Part shown: positions 62,700 to 64,000 of the stretch, piece by piece
Layout of the letters: every line of letters begins with the position of its first letter
Position numbering within the stretch: the stretch's first letter is position 1
Assembly (NCBI RefSeq): GCF_051014685.1
Contig: NW_027479304.1
Span: 62,001 to 126,000 of the forward strand
Direction: 5' to 3'
DNA from: Ptiloglossa arizonensis
Lineage: Eukaryota; Arthropoda; Insecta; Hymenoptera; Colletidae
Length of the DNA: 64,000 nucleotides
Made by a program: the position numbers and the translations under genes
Notes under the pieces: model-generated
What the model saw: the letters and a program-made list of their open reading frames with translations, nothing else
Database searches by the model: none
Told to the model about the DNA's origin: nothing

Positions 62700-64000
62700 A
62701 CGTAAGAAACGCTTGAGAAACTAAAAATTTTCGCAGTTCTGATACTCGAAATGAATAACTGGAACGGCCTAGGGGAAAACTACACCTACCCTTGTAATCG
62801 GGCGAGTTTCGACTTTCAGATGCAACAGAAATTTTGAGGATTGATCAATCCGTTCGCGAGATATGGCAGTTTGGAGATAAGAAACGCTTGAGAAACTCAA
62901 AATTTTCGCAGTTCTGATGTTCGAAACGAATAACTAGAACCGCCTAGGGGAAAAGTGCGCTTACCGTTGTAATCGGGCGAGTTTCTACTTTCAGATGCAA
63001 CTGAAATTTTGCGGATTGGTGTATCCGTTCGCGAGATATGGCAGTTTGGATGTAAGAAACGCTTGAGAAACTCAAAATTTTCGCAGTTCTGATGCTCGAA
63101 ACGAATAGCTAGAACGGCCTAGGGGAAAACTACACCCTCCGTTGTAATCGGGCGAGTTTCTACTTTCAGATGCAACAGAAATTTTGCGGATTGGTCAATC
63201 CGTTCGCGAGATATGGCAGTTTGGAGGTAAGAAACGCTTGAGAAACTAAAAATTTTCGCAGTTCTGATACTCGAAATGAATAACTGGAACGGCCTAGGGG
63301 AAAACTACACCTACCCTTGTAATCGGGCGAGTTTCTACTTTCAGATGCAACAGAAATTTTGAGGATTGATCAATCCGTTCGCGAGATATGGCAGTTTGGA
63401 GATAAGAAACGCTTGAGAAACTCAAAATTTTCGCAGTTCTGATGTTCGAAACGAATAACTAGAACCGCCTAGGGGAAAAGTGCGCTTACCGTTGTAATCG
63501 GGCGAGTTTCTACTTTCAGATGCAACGGAAATTTTGCGGATTGGTGTATCCGTTCGCGAGATATGGCAGTTTGGATGTAAGAAACGCTTGAGAAACTCAA
63601 AATTTTCGCAGTTCTGATGCTCGAAACGAATAGCTAGAACGGCCTAGGGGAAAACTACACCCTCCGTTGTAATCGGGCGAGTTTCTACTTTCAGATGCAA
63701 CAGAAATTTTGCGGATTGGTCAATCCGTTCGCGAGATATGGCATTTTGGAGGTAAGAAACGCTTGAGAAACTCAAAATTTTCGCAGTTATGATGCTCGAA
63801 ACGAATAACTAGAACCGCCTAGGGGAAAAGTGCGCATACCGTTGTAATCGGGCGAGTTTCTACTTTCAGATGCAACAGAAATTTTGCGGATTGGTCAATC
63901 CGTTCCCGAGATATGGCAGTTTGGAGGTAAGAAACGCTTGAGAAACTCAAAATTTTCGCATTTCTGATGCTCGAAACGAATAACTAGAACCGCCTAGGGG
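62700..64000 (+). repeat. 11-monomer block, partial copy 3
   Basis: The match to copy 2 continues to the window end, about 1300 of 1925 bp. Differences are 'gagtttcgac' near 62810 and 'gcaactgaa' near 63002. The repeat probably continues beyond the window. The final monomer, from 63878, is cut. Confidence 0.88.

Larger units (their letters stand above)
52637..63678 (+). promoter_or_regulatory. Nine CENP-B-box-like 17-mers with 8 of 9 core match
   Basis: Copies with TCCG start at 52637, 54562, 57537, 59287, 59812, 61212, 61737, 63137 and 63662. They arise from two monomer types, 'acaccttccg' (first three) and 'acaccctccg' (last six). Nine of the window's eleven such copies lie in this right-hand domain because those types were amplified there. 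Neighbouring 'ctacccttg' monomers have instead lost the CG of the box, so the domain mixes stronger and weaker matches. Confidence 0.4.
1..64000 (+). repeat. 175-bp satellite DNA array filling the window
   Basis: Head-to-tail monomers run from edge to edge with no unique sequence and no strand switch. The start word 'gaaatttt' (with variants such as 'gaaattat') recurs every 175 bp. First and last starts (11 and 63878) are 63867 bp apart, which fits 353 monomers of 175 bp, ten of 174 bp and two of 176 bp. The consensus is about 44% G+C. Monomers differ mostly by substitutions at a limited set of positions, and variants are shared across the array. Both window ends cut through monomers, so the true array is longer. 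A role as centromeric or pericentromeric satellite is inferred from monomer size and organisation only. Confidence 0.99.

Noticed and set aside
1..64000. CRISPR array, because of regular direct repeats.
   Set aside because: The whole 175-bp unit repeats with no unique spacers, no short repeat of about 30 bp, and no cas genes.
1..64000. Ribosomal or other tandem RNA gene cluster.
   Set aside because: No recognisable 5S, tRNA or rRNA sequence, no terminator T-run and no internal promoter boxes that I could identify in the monomer.

Overview
The whole 64-kb window is one uninterrupted tandem array of a ~175-bp satellite. Every monomer lies in the same orientation. I found no gene, RNA gene, transposon, CRISPR array or unique DNA. 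Taking 'gaaattttgcgg' as the monomer start, starts run from position 11 to 63878, which is 365 full monomers. Ten are 174 bp and two are 176 bp; the rest fit exactly 175 bp (365 x 175 - 10 + 2 = 63867, the observed distance). The array type (nucleosome-sized monomer, head-to-tail, nested higher-order duplications) points to a eukaryotic heterochromatic, possibly centromeric, block. I do not recognise the monomer. It does not resemble human alpha satellite, mouse minor satellite, Arabidopsis CEN180 or rice CentO as I remember them, so the species stays open.

Layout. 1-10.3 kb is a mosaic with near-dimeric alternation of 'gataag' and 'ggtaag' monomers and short 3- and 5-monomer duplications. 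10.3-12.8 kb holds a 10-monomer displaced repeat. 12.3-25.8 kb is a tandem duplication of a 38-monomer (6650-bp) block whose second copy has one more monomer. 25.2-27.3 kb is a 6-monomer duplication and 28.1-30.2 kb a 7-monomer displaced repeat. 30.8-42.0 kb is an almost perfect tandem duplication of a 32-monomer (5598-bp) block. 43.5-46.3 kb is an 8-monomer duplication and 48.5-49.6 kb a 3-monomer duplication. 49.6-51.3 kb is a seam rich in private substitutions. 51.3-64.0 kb is a second domain with different monomer variants, built from 10/11-, 17- and 11-monomer repeats; the last begins a third copy at the window edge.

There is no single higher-order unit. Many independent duplications of different sizes, always whole numbers of monomers, are nested in each other, and their relative order can be partly read. 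Sequence-level features of interest are a 16-bp perfect palindrome in many monomers, a CENP-B-box-like 17-mer (7 of 9 core bases in the consensus, 8 of 9 in eleven monomers), a conserved AAAATTTT tract, CpG content above expectation, and three short variable blocks in an otherwise conserved monomer. Comparisons were made by eye, so block boundaries are good to within roughly one monomer and mismatch counts are minimum counts.
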